From assembly GCA_910576975.1 (NCBI GenBank), contig CAJTJY010000036.1:4698-24476 (forward strand): a stretch of DNA of 19,779 bases, read 5' to 3'. Positions 1-6,777 of the stretch are shown piece after piece. Numbering within the stretch: position 1 is the stretch's first letter; the number at the start of each line of letters is the position of its first letter. Below the pieces are notes generated by a model. The model was not told the origin of the DNA, ran no database searches, and saw only the letters and a list, made by a program, of their open reading frames with translations. The translations under genes and the position numbers were made by a program. The DNA comes from an uncultured Lachnospiraceae bacterium. GTDB lineage: Bacteria > Bacillota > Clostridia > Lachnospirales > Lachnospiraceae.

Positions 1-500
1 ACGGGAACAGGAGATTACACCGGGACGGTGACAAAGGAATTTGCAATTACAGAGGAGGAGCCGCCGGTGGAGGAACCAAAAGAACTCTCCCAATGCATCA
101 TAACGCTAAGCCAAACTGCTTATATCTATGACGGGACGCCCAAAACGCCAGCGGTCACGGTCAAAGACGGAAACAGAACATTGTTAGAAGAAACCGATTA
201 TACGCTATCTTATGAGGATAATATCAACATAGGAACTGGGAAAGTAAAGGTAACAGGAACGGGAGATTACACCGGGACGGTGACAAAGGAATTTGTAATT
301 ACAGAGAAGGAGCCGCCGGTGGAGGAACCAAAAGAACTCTCCCAATGCAGGATAACGCTAAGTAAAACTGCCTATACCTATGACGGGAAGCCCAAAACTC
401 CCACGGTCACGGTCAAAGATGGAAACAAAACATTGTTAAAAGAAACCGATTATACGCTGACCTATGAGAATAATATCAATGTAGGAACCGGGAAAGTAAC
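1..500 (+). repeat. 252-bp (84-codon) tandem repeat within the surface protein gene
   Basis: Base 1 aligns with base 253 at an offset of exactly 252 bp. The segments 1-97 and 253-349 are nearly identical at DNA level, differing at only a few bases. The following parts (about 98-250 and 350-500) are more diverged, especially toward the C-terminal copy. An in-frame period of 84 codons fits expansion and contraction of a domain repeat. Further copies probably lie upstream of the window. Confidence 0.85.
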
Positions 501-1050
501 GATAAAAGGAAGAGGAGATTATAAGGGGACAGTAAAGAAATCCTTTGCCATTACCATAAAGAAGGGTGCATCTTACAAAGTTGGCTCCTATCAATATCGG
601 GTGACATCTGCATCCACGGTATCAATGACGGCAGTAAAGAATAAGAAAACCACAAAAATAAAAGTTCCCTCAAAAATGAAAATTGGCGGGAAAACTTTCA
701 AAGTAACTGCTATTGGAAGTAAGGCTTTCAAGAATAATAAGAAGATCAAAAGCGTTGTAATCGCAGATAATGTAAAGCTCATAGGAGCATCCGCATTTGA
801 AGGCTGCACAAATCTCAGTAAGGCAACCCTTGGAAAAGGGGTTACGGAAATCGGCAGCAATGCCTTTAAAAACTGCAAGAAACTGGGATCTATATCCATA
901 AAATCTAAAAAGCTCAAGAAAATTGGTAAAAATGCCCTGAAAGGTATCAAGTCTACTGCAAAGATCAAAGTTCCGGCACAGAAATTATCTTCCTATAAAA
1001 AGTTACTTCGGAACAAAGGGCAGGGGAAAAAGGTGAAAATTGTAAAATAA
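1..1050 (+). CDS. Secreted BspA-type repeat protein, 3' portion (5' end outside window)
   Basis: The frame is open from base 1, so the true start is upstream; an internal GTG at 28 is not a start. The visible 349 residues hold the end of one Ig-like beta repeat and two complete ones, recognisable by YDG-PKTP-VTVKDG, DYTL-YE-NIN-GTGKV and GDY-GTV-K-F-IT. They are joined by a Glu/Pro-rich linker (EPPVEEPKELSQC). Residues from about 185 to the end form a lysine-rich LRR_5 (BspA/TpLRR) module with the signatures IGSKAFKNNKKIKSVVI, IGASAFEGCTNLSKATL and IGSNAFKNCKKLGSISI. Such proteins are usually exported and surface-exposed, with adhesion or binding roles. No sorting motif is visible at the C-terminus. 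The same Ig-like repeat is used by the two LRR proteins at 4183 and 6778. Surface location is inferred from family; ligand unknown. Confidence 0.85.
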   Translation, partial: TGTGDYTGTVTKEFAITEEEPPVEEPKELSQCIITLSQTAYIYDGTPKTPAVTVKDGNRTLLEETDYTLSYEDNINIGTGKVKVTGTGDYTGTVTKEFVITEKEPPVEEPKELSQCRITLSKTAYTYDGKPKTPTVTVKDGNKTLLKETDYTLTYENNINVGTGKVTIKGRGDYKGTVKKSFAITIKKGASYKVGSYQYRVTSASTVSMTAVKNKKTTKIKVPSKMKIGGKTFKVTAIGSKAFKNNKKIKSVVIADNVKLIGASAFEGCTNLSKATLGKGVTEIGSNAFKNCKKLGSISIKSKKLKKIGKNALKGIKSTAKIKVPAQKLSSYKKLLRNKGQGKKVKIVK

Positions 1051-1134
1051 TTCTGGAAAGAAATTCGAAATCAAACGAAGTCTGTGAGCATCAAAATAAG
1101 GCTTCCTGTGAATGAAAACAGGGGAATTTAAAAT

Positions 1135-1225
1135 AGGACTGCCGTAAGACAGGGAGCAGGTCAGGATATGGCTTATTTATAAAAATATTCCATATCTTCT
1201 GATCTCCTCTGAATACGGCAGTCCT
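1135..1225. terminator. Long imperfect hairpin between convergent genes (possible bidirectional terminator)
   Basis: The outer arms AGGACTGCCGTA (1135-1146) and TACGGCAGTCCT (1214-1225) are perfect inverted repeats. The interior continues as an imperfect stem ending in GATATGG (about 1165-1171) and CCATATC (about 1190-1196) around an AT-rich loop. It lies in the 212-bp space between the 3' ends of two convergent genes, where a shared terminator is expected. It has no canonical uridine run, so it could instead be a small palindromic insertion. Confidence 0.5.
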
Positions 1226-1262
1226 TTGATCATTAGTGTTACCTATAACCGTAAAGCGAAAA

Positions 1263-2057
1263 TTAGAAATCGGTCAAATCAGCGGCACGTCTCTCTAAGA
1301 AAGCAGTCATGCCTTCTGTCTTGTCATGTGTGGAGCAGGTAATGCCGAACAGGTTCGCTTCCATTTCTACAGCATTCTTGATGTCCATGTCATAGCCGTT
1401 GTTGATCGCAGCTTTTGCGATGGAAACAGCGTAGCTTCCTTTGGAGATAATCTTTGAAGCCATTTTCTTTGCGGTATCCATGAGTTCTTCTTTGGCAACT
1501 ACTTTGTTCACCAAGCCGATGCGGTAAGCCTCTGCAGCGTCAATATTGTCACAGGTGAAAATTAATTCTTTGGCACGTCCCATGCCTACCAGGCGGGCAA
1601 GCCTCTGGGTTCCGCCGAAGCCAGGAATGATGCCAAGGCCAGTTTCAGGCTGTGCAAAGGTGGCGTTGTCAGATGCGATACGGATATCGCAAGCCATGGC
1701 GATCTCGCATCCGCCGCCCAGTGCAAATCCGTTGACAGCAGCGATCGTTACCTGACGCATGTTCATCAGTTTGAAGAACGGCTCTGCAGCCCTCATGCCA
1801 AAAGCGCGTGCCTCAGCAGCGGAAAAGTTCACCATCTCAGCGATGTCAGCGCCAGCGACGAAAGATTTGAATGCGTTTTCTTTTTTGTCAGGACCGCCGG
1901 TGAGGATTACGACTTTAACGTCGTCTCTTGCTTCAATTTCGCTGAGCACAGTGTTCAGCTCGTCCAAAGTCTCGCTGTTCAAAGCGTTTAATGCGCCTGG
2001 CCTGCTGATTGTCAGGACGGCGATCTGATCAGCTACGTCTAATTTTAAGTTATTCAT
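1263..2057 (-). CDS. crt: Enoyl-CoA hydratase / 3-hydroxybutyryl-CoA dehydratase (crotonase family)
   Basis: This 264-residue protein is a full-length crotonase, cytoplasmic, hydrating or dehydrating short-chain 2-enoyl-CoA / 3-hydroxyacyl-CoA. Visible motifs are FVAGADIAEM (oxyanion-hole and CoA-binding region), ALGGGCE with the catalytic Glu at about residue 118, and QPETGLGIIPGFGGTQRL with the second catalytic Glu at about 138. The ATG at 2057 is chosen over the upstream in-frame start at 2117 because AGGAGG lies just before it on the minus strand (about 2067-2072) and the protein then begins as crotonases do (MNNLKLDVADQIAVLTISRP). In butyrate producers crt usually sits with thl, hbd, bcd and etfAB; here it stands alone, so its pathway partner is not visible. 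Substrate length cannot be decided from sequence; crt is the closest symbol. Confidence 0.88.
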   Translation of the reverse strand: MNNLKLDVADQIAVLTISRPGALNALNSETLDELNTVLSEIEARDDVKVVILTGGPDKKENAFKSFVAGADIAEMVNFSAAEARAFGMRAAEPFFKLMNMRQVTIAAVNGFALGGGCEIAMACDIRIASDNATFAQPETGLGIIPGFGGTQRLARLVGMGRAKELIFTCDNIDAAEAYRIGLVNKVVAKEELMDTAKKMASKIISKGSYAVSIAKAAINNGYDMDIKNAVEMEANLFGITCSTHDKTEGMTAFLERRAADLTDF

Positions 2058-2099
2058 GTGTAGGACCCTCCTAAAAATTATGTATTTAATGATACCTAT

Positions 2100-2128
2100 A
2101 ATATATAACTTTGACAAAAATATGTCAA
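2100..2128 (-). promoter_or_regulatory. Promoter of the crotonase gene with overlapping dyad
   Basis: On the minus strand TTGACA (2123-2128) is separated by 17 bp from TATATT (2100-2105), close to the sigma-A consensus, and lies about 45 bp upstream of the start codon. The -35 box is one half of a perfect inverted repeat, TTGACA-N6-TGTCAA (2111-2128), which reaches into the spacer. A repressor bound there would block RNA polymerase, so regulated expression is plausible but inferred. Confidence 0.7.
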
Positions 2129-2145
2129 TATATAGAACCTTTGAG

Positions 2146-2318
2146 TTTCCCCATTTTGCAATTCATAGTGCCAAAAGGTCTTGCAGCCTTTGGCAGCATA
2201 GACATCTTGCACAAAAAGTGCTTGAAAAGCTAGCTTTTCAGAGCGCTTTTATGTGCAAAGTGTTTTCATCACTTTGTGATGGAAACCTTTTGGCATTATG
2301 AATTGTAAAATGGGGAAA
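2146..2318 (+). repeat. Folded repeat element A (basal stem enclosing three hairpins; possible structured RNA)
   Basis: Two 34-nt arms (2146-2179 and 2285-2318) pair along their whole length. The only deviations, at 2158/2306 and 2168/2296, are G-T oppositions that would be G-U wobbles in a + strand RNA. The arms end in CAAAAGGT / ACCTTTTG. Inside lie three hairpins: GTCTTGC-AGCC/GGC-AGCA-AGAC; a long one from TTGCACA to TGTGCAA with CTAG at its tip; and one with a TTT loop between CATCAC and GTGATG. The interior matches element B (11001-11184) in sequence and fold. It occupies most of a 500-bp stretch without a gene. It could be a non-coding RNA or a non-autonomous mobile element; I cannot name a known family. 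Confidence 0.75.
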
Positions 2319-2342
2319 TTTAAAATAGGGAAATTTAAAATA
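2313..2342. repeat. Two tandem copies of a 15-bp AT-rich unit
   Basis: GGGAAATTTAAAATA occurs at 2313-2327 and again at 2328-2342, starting inside the right arm of element A. A shorter related word, GGGGAATTTAAAATAG, lies just before the hairpin at 1135. Its meaning is unknown; it may mark the boundary of inserted repeats. Confidence 0.6.
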
Positions 2343-2436
2343 GAACTTTCTTGAGTCTCCATATTTTATAATTTTATAACATCAAAAGAGGGGCGTCTCA
2401 CGAATATATTTACTTGTTTGCATTGCTTTGATTTGT
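2342..2436 (+). repeat. Decayed relic of folded-repeat sequences
   Basis: The part 2342-2385 resembles the left flank and arm of element A (AGAACT...TTGAGTCTCC...ATTTT...AATT, then CAAAAG). The part 2392-2418 (GGCGTCTCACG...TATTTACTTG) resembles the left arm of element B at 11007-11030. It is followed directly by TTTGCATTGCTTTG, which in B lies about 90 bp further on in the third hairpin. This is what an internal deletion between short TTGTT repeats would leave. No right arm is present. Confidence 0.5.
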
Positions 2437-2449
2437 AGCAAAAAATTGA

Positions 2450-2484
2450 CAATGACATAATATGTCGTTGCCGGGGTGTATAAT
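2450..2484 (+). promoter_or_regulatory. Dyad operator and -10 box upstream of the WYL regulator relic
   Basis: GACATA-A-TATGTC (2454-2466) is a perfect dyad. It extends to a 21-bp symmetric block (2450-2470) with CAA and TTG ends and one imperfect pair. A consensus -10 TATAAT lies at 2479-2484. TTGACA at 2446-2451 is 27 bp from it, too far for a standard promoter, so the -35 assignment is unclear. Placement suggests an autoregulatory operator of the downstream regulator. Confidence 0.5.
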
Positions 2485-2557
2485 GAAGATCGATATGAGA
2501 AGGGAGGAAATGCGTAAAACAATGGCGTAGCAGAAGGAAGACAGAGAGGAAGATCAT

Positions 2558-3404
2558 ATGAGAGAGAAAATGCTAGAACAATTAAAAGAGAAAGAAAAGG
2601 AACAGGGGCAGGAGGCGCAGAAATTTGGTGTAAATGAGAGAACAATACAAAGGGATATCGATGATATCAGAAATTTCATGGAATCAGATATTGGCAATAC
2701 AGGGATCGTTAATTCAGTGATATATGATCATGTGAACAAGGGGGTTCGTATGGAACAGATCTATAAGCTGAAGCTGACAAATGGAGAGATTCTTGCAATC
2801 TGTAAGATATTGCTGGACAGCAGGGCTTTTCCAAAAAGTGAAATGTCAGATGTCTTAAGTAAGCTGATTTCCTGCTGCGTTCCAGAACACAACCAGAAAC
2901 TGGTAACAGAACTGATCAGAAATGAGGAATTATTGTCAGTGCATACAAATGGAATACTTAAGGACGAAAGACAAAGCTGTGGTAAAGCGGAAAGTAAGAC
3001 CTGTCGCAATCATGTTTTCTGAGTATTATTTTTATCTGACGGCATTTATTGATGATAAAGAGGTCTGGAAAAATTTTGACGTGTTAAACGATTCTTTTCC
3101 GACGATCTACCGGATGGACCGAATCAAAGGTTTGCAGGTGCTGGGGGAAAGATTCCATATCCCTTACAGCAGCCGTTTTGAGGAAGGAGAGTTTCGAAAG
3201 AGAATACAGTTTATGTATGGCGGGAAATTACAGAAGATAAAATTTAAATATTCTGGCAATGATATTGACGCCGTTTTAGACAGGATTTCAACGGCAAGAA
3301 TTTTAAAAGAGGAGGAGGGGATTTATACGGTCAGCGCCGAGGTTTTTGGAAAGGGGATTGACATGTGGCTTAGAAGCCAGGGGGAAATGGTAGAACTTTT
3401 GTGA
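2558..3404 (+). pseudogene. HTH/WYL-domain transcriptional regulator, frameshifted and partly deleted
   Basis: The first frame (2558-3022) has a compressed helix-turn-helix, QEAQKFGVNERTIQRDIDDIRNF, then a middle region (YKLKLTNGEILAICKILLDSRAF). At about 2920-2945 homology jumps to the next frame, which holds the WYL domain (MEYLRTKDKAVVKRKVRPVA, FSEYYFYLTAFIDDKEVW, then PTIYRMDRIKGLQVL) and the C-terminal extension, ending at 3404. About 20-25 residues that normally link the two halves are missing at the junction, so a deletion and not only a one-base slip occurred. An alternative upstream start at 2510 behind GGGAGG is blocked by an in-frame TAG at 2528. Intact relatives are one-component regulators of about 300 or more residues that sense ligands through WYL. 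A sequencing error cannot be excluded, but the missing linker favours real decay. Confidence 0.75.
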
Positions 3405-3871
3405 TAAAAGTATTGGCAAAGTCTGATTATCTCGTTAGAAGTTCTTATATGTCAGAATAGTCCGTGATCCCGGGCTTTTCCGGCATTTCAGATATGGGGA
3501 GAAGTTCTTATGTTTATCATAAACCTTTTCAGGTTTTCATTTTCAAAGGTAGTAAAAAAGTAGTAATGGACCTATTTCACTTGAGCAAATGATAGCGATA
3601 ACATCGTTACTGTTTAAGCAGGATGGAACGAAAATGCTATTAATTGTCGGGACTCAAATTCTGATTTTATCGAATTGCTGGAATTCTGTAAAGGCGCAAG
3701 CAATTGCCTTGGCAGAATTCGGCAATTCGAGCTGTGGCAGCAAATAGTCACTGAGAATGTTCAGACAATTTATGGGCGCAGATTATTTGACAAAGCCGAA
3801 TGAAAGTTCTGCAGTGTTATCTTCTTATGAAGATATTACCTACAAATGCCAGCGGATGATCTTTTATTTCT
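3405..3871. other. Gene-less stretch
   Basis: No convincing coding region in 467 bp. It holds a 12-bp direct repeat, AGAAGTTCTTAT, at 3437-3448 and 3500-3511 (offset 63), and the hairpin at 3671-3729 listed separately. A short open stretch on the + strand around 3655-3805 (translation includes DFIELLEFCKGASNCLG) could be a gene fragment, but I do not recognise it. Confidence 0.5.
3671..3729. repeat. Isolated palindromic hairpin
   Basis: Three nested pairs line up: CGAATTGC (3671-3678) with GCAATTCG (3722-3729); GAATTCTG (3681-3688) with CAGAATTC (3713-3720); AAGGC (3691-3695) with GCCTT (3706-3710). Only small internal loops interrupt the stem and the apical loop is 10 nt. No uridine run follows, so it is not a typical terminator. 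Confidence 0.65.
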
Positions 3872-4067
3872 TTATAGAGGTTCTTCGTCCTCGAAATATT
3901 CAATGATTTCCCAGTATAGATTTTTTGTTTTTTTCTATTGCCAGCGTATAATCTGCATGTGTCTGTTTTATCTTCGCCGCTATCCTTGTCTGCGTTCCCA
4001 TGGCGTCAGCCTTTATAACGAAGCCTATTACTTGTATGGCATCCAACAGTTGCAAAATGGGAAAGAA
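3872..4067 (-). pseudogene. ISAs1-family transposase fragment, frameshifted
   Basis: Read on the minus strand from about 4067, the translation ILQLLDAIQVIGFVIKADAM, GTQTRIAAKIKQ and ADYTLAIEKNKK matches the segment of ISAs1-type DDE transposases containing the DAMG(T/C)Q motif and the ADY-LALK-NQ motif. That frame stops at 3900. Shifting frame within the A-run near 3920 restores the continuation NLYWEIIEYFEDEEPL, which ends in a stop at 3872-3874. Only about 65 of the roughly 370 residues of a complete transposase remain, with no visible terminal inverted repeats. It is a dead relic of an insertion sequence. Confidence 0.65.
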
Positions 4068-4072
4068 ATAGA

Positions 4073-4101
4073 TTGTAAAAAAATGAATATAGAAATATAA
4101 T
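4073..4101 (+). promoter_or_regulatory. Promoter of the BspA-type gene cluster
   Basis: TTGTAA (4073-4078), a 17-bp spacer and a perfect TATAAT (4096-4101) lie about 80 bp upstream of the start codon at 4183. A dyad TTTTCCAA-N16-TTGGAAAA (4114-4145) follows in the leader or at +1. The -35 box lies at the edge of the transposase relic. Confidence 0.55.
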
Positions 4102-4113
4102 GATTTGGTAATA

Positions 4114-4145
4114 TTTTCCAAAAATTTAAAGTTATAGTTGGAAAA
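4114..4145. promoter_or_regulatory. Inverted repeat in the leader of the LRR gene
   Basis: TTTTCCAA (4114-4121) and TTGGAAAA (4138-4145) are perfect 8-bp arms separated by 16 bp. They lie between the -10 box and the ribosome binding site (GGAGG, 4170-4174). This could be an operator or a leader hairpin; a stem with an AT-rich 16-nt loop would be weak. Confidence 0.4.
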
Positions 4146-4182
4146 ATTATGAAATATGCATAAGGAATTGGAGGATGATGTA

Positions 4183-6753
4183 ATGTCAGGAATCAGAAAA
4201 CGTATCTTATCGATGCTGCTGGCCATAGTGGTATCTGCAGCAGCCCTCCCCGCAGGAAACGCAGCGGCGTCTGTTCCGGCAAATGATGAGCAGCAGGGGA
4301 AAGCATGGCGGGAAGAACGCCTGTGGGACAAAGATATTGTGACAGAGGAGGAAGGACTGCCTGCTTTTGGCACAGAAAAAGGAACTGTGGGAACAGAACC
4401 CGTATGGTATGGCAAATTTGCGTATTGGGTGTTGGAAGACGGAACCGTGGAGATTGTGCGGCATGCGTATTTCGAAGAGGACATTGAAAAGGATGTGATT
4501 GTGCCGTCTGAGATTGACGGCAAAAAGGTCACCAGCATTGCCAGGAGTTGTTTTCGTCAGGAGGGCATAGAAACCGTAACCATTCCTGAGGGGGTGACCA
4601 CAATCGGCGAGCAAGCGTTTTACGATTGCAAAAGCCTGAAAACAGTAAAGCTTCCAGAAAGCTTAAAAGCGATAGAAGATTGGGCGTTTTATGGCAGCGG
4701 CTTAGAAAGCATCGTCCTTCCGAAAAACCTGCAAGAGTTGGATAAGAGTTTTGAAAACTGCATCAGACTCAAAAACGTCACATGTTCCGAGGGATTGTCT
4801 TCCATAGGAAATAGCGCTTTTAAAAACTGTGTCAGCCTTGCAGCCATAGAGCTTCCAGAATCAGTGGAGCGTATTGGCTCTTCCGCTTTTTCTGGCTGTA
4901 TCAGCCTTGCAGCCATAAGGATTCCCCAAAATGTGACAAGCATTAGCGGAAGCAACGTGTTTTTTGGCTGCAGCAATCTCAAAGAAATTCAGGTGGACAG
5001 CAAAAATGCGGCGTTCGTTTCCCAGGATGGAATGCTGTTTGATAAAGAGAAAAAGCGACTGATTTGTTGTCCGGGCGGAAAAACTGGAATTGTGAATGTC
5101 CCAGGCAGCGTCACGGAAGAAGTATATTTCCAGAGCGCCTTTTCGGGCTGTGGCAAGGTAACCGAGATTACGGTAGACAGCAGCAACGAGGTCTATACGT
5201 CCAGGGATGGGATTGTGTATAAAAAGGATATGAAACGTTTGGTTTGCTGTCCCGCTGGAAAGACTGGGAATGTCTCCGTTCCCGAAAATGTTACGTATAT
5301 AGGGTCCGGAGCCTTTTACAATTGTGAACAAGTGGCTGGCGTGACACTTCCCGACAGCGTGGTTGATATTGGGTCAAGCGCCTTTTATGGCTGCAGCAAG
5401 CTTACGTATATGACTCTTCCGCAAGGTGTACGGGGAATTGGCATGAGTGCGTTTCAAAACTGCACTAGTCTAAAAGAAGTAAATATTCCAGAAAGCGTAC
5501 GCGTAATCAATATGGAGGCTTTTCGGAACTGCAGCAGCCTTGAAAGCATTCAAATATCTAAAAATGTGGAGTGGATCGAAGAATTTGCTTTTTATCTCTG
5601 TGATCAATTGTCCAGCATAGACGTGGACGACGCCAATGAACATTTTACTTCCGTGGACGGGGTGCTCTATAACAAAGAAAAGACAAAGCTGCTTCGCTGT
5701 CCGGGAGGAAAGACAGGCGAAGTGACAGTTCCTGGAACAGCTTCTATGGATGAATCGGCATTCTATTATTGTAAAAAACTGAATGGAATTACGATAGACG
5801 GCGAACATGAAAAATATGTGTCTGTGGACGGCGTATTGTATGATAAGGAGATGAAAAGCGTGCGCGTCTGTCCGGGAGGAAAGACAGGAAGCGTAGTATT
5901 GCCTGAAAGCCTGACCTATATCGGATACGCTGCCTTTCGTTACTGTAACAGTTTGGAGAAATTGGTATTCCCGGTCAGCGGCTTTGTGATAGAGGACGGA
6001 GCATTTCAAGGGTGCGAGGGACGCATGGTCTGGGTTGGAGCCTACGACAGCGCTGCAAAATTCTATGCACAGAGACTGGGATTCACATACCAATATGCAC
6101 CCTGTACGCCTGACACCCACGGATATGAATTCTCGTTTCAAAAGGCGACTGCTAAGAAGAATGGGGGCAGATTCAAAAAGTGCGCAGTGTGCGGAAAAGA
6201 AGAATGGATATCTGTTGTCTACGCAGCGAAAACGATAAGTCTTTCCAAGAATTCCTATACCTGCAACAACAAAGCGCAGACCCCGTCGGTGACGGTAAAG
6301 GACAGCAAAGGGACGGTATTAAAAGCAGGCAAGGATTACACAGTTTCTTATCCCGCAGGCAGGAAGAACGTCGGAAGCTATGCTGTCACGATTCGGTTCC
6401 AGGGCAATTACGCAGGGACGGCGACGAAAAGCTTCACGATCGTCCCCAAGGGAACCTCTGTGACTAAGGCGACGCCTGGAAAAAAGGGATTTTCCATAAG
6501 GTGGAAGAAGCAAACACAGCAGACGACGGGCTATGAGATCGCTTATTCCACGGACGGCAAGTTCGCCAAAAAGGCTACCAAGACGGTGCAGGTGGCGAAG
6601 AACAAGACCGTTTCCAAAAGCATCACCAAGCTGAAAGCGAAGAAGAAATATTATGTCAAGATCAGGACGTATCAGACGGTCAAGGTCAATGGAAAATCCA
6701 AAAAGCTTTATTCTGCCTGGTCGAAAGCAAAGACGGTGGTTACCAAGAAGTAA
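4183..6753 (+). CDS. Secreted BspA-type leucine-rich-repeat protein with Ig-like and FN3-like C-terminus
   Basis: An 856-residue protein. ATG 4183 is chosen over 4156 because GGAGG (4170-4174) precedes it at 8 bp and the product then starts with a clean signal peptide (MSGIRKRILSMLLAIVVSAA, cleavage near AAAS). Residues about 60-640 are LRR_5 repeats of the form IG-SAF-GC-SL--I-LPESV. Four insertions of the form DGVLY-KE---L-CCPGGKTG-V-VP interrupt them. After a short CAVC segment come an Ig-like repeat (SLSKNSY, QTPSVTVKDSKG, NVGSYAVTI) at about 685-755 and an FN3-like domain (TGYEIAYSTDGKF, KKYYVKIRTYQ) to the end. No LPXTG motif is seen. The family is usually involved in surface adhesion or host and polysaccharide binding. 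The next gene starts 24 bp downstream and has the same layout, so the two are likely co-transcribed paralogs. Confidence 0.88.
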   Translation: MSGIRKRILSMLLAIVVSAAALPAGNAAASVPANDEQQGKAWREERLWDKDIVTEEEGLPAFGTEKGTVGTEPVWYGKFAYWVLEDGTVEIVRHAYFEEDIEKDVIVPSEIDGKKVTSIARSCFRQEGIETVTIPEGVTTIGEQAFYDCKSLKTVKLPESLKAIEDWAFYGSGLESIVLPKNLQELDKSFENCIRLKNVTCSEGLSSIGNSAFKNCVSLAAIELPESVERIGSSAFSGCISLAAIRIPQNVTSISGSNVFFGCSNLKEIQVDSKNAAFVSQDGMLFDKEKKRLICCPGGKTGIVNVPGSVTEEVYFQSAFSGCGKVTEITVDSSNEVYTSRDGIVYKKDMKRLVCCPAGKTGNVSVPENVTYIGSGAFYNCEQVAGVTLPDSVVDIGSSAFYGCSKLTYMTLPQGVRGIGMSAFQNCTSLKEVNIPESVRVINMEAFRNCSSLESIQISKNVEWIEEFAFYLCDQLSSIDVDDANEHFTSVDGVLYNKEKTKLLRCPGGKTGEVTVPGTASMDESAFYYCKKLNGITIDGEHEKYVSVDGVLYDKEMKSVRVCPGGKTGSVVLPESLTYIGYAAFRYCNSLEKLVFPVSGFVIEDGAFQGCEGRMVWVGAYDSAAKFYAQRLGFTYQYAPCTPDTHGYEFSFQKATAKKNGGRFKKCAVCGKEEWISVVYAAKTISLSKNSYTCNNKAQTPSVTVKDSKGTVLKAGKDYTVSYPAGRKNVGSYAVTIRFQGNYAGTATKSFTIVPKGTSVTKATPGKKGFSIRWKKQTQQTTGYEIAYSTDGKFAKKATKTVQVAKNKTVSKSITKLKAKKKYYVKIRTYQTVKVNGKSKKLYSAWSKAKTVVTKK

Positions 6754-6777
6754 CCTAGAAAAAGAGGAGGATTATTT

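Noticed and set aside
1..500. Possible CRISPR-like array in the repeated region
   Set aside because: The period is 252 bp, in frame and entirely coding; it is a protein domain repeat.
1546..2028. Open frames on the + strand opposite the crotonase gene
   Set aside because: They are antisense shadows of a well-supported full-length gene, with no ribosome binding sites or recognisable motifs.
2056..2301. Open frame of 81 codons across element A
   Set aside because: The sequence is explained by the folded repeat; the frame has no ribosome binding site and a composition set by the inverted arms.
2446..2484. TTGACA with TATAAT as a standard promoter of the WYL relic
   Set aside because: The spacer would be 27 bp, too long for sigma-A; only the -10 and the dyad are kept.
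2510..2560. Start of the WYL regulator at 2510 with stop-codon readthrough
   Set aside because: The in-frame TAG at 2528 and the missing linker later in the gene make simple decay more likely than recoding.
3671..3729. attC-like integron site
   Set aside because: The hairpin lacks the conserved core sites of attC and there is no integrase or gene cassette nearby.
3846..4100. Plus-strand open frame of 84 codons before the LRR gene
   Set aside because: It is antisense to the transposase relic and has no ribosome binding site.
3900..4538. Minus-strand open frame of 212 codons
   Set aside because: Its upper part is antisense to the LRR gene; only the lowest ~55 codons are meaningful, as a transposase relic, and these are listed separately.
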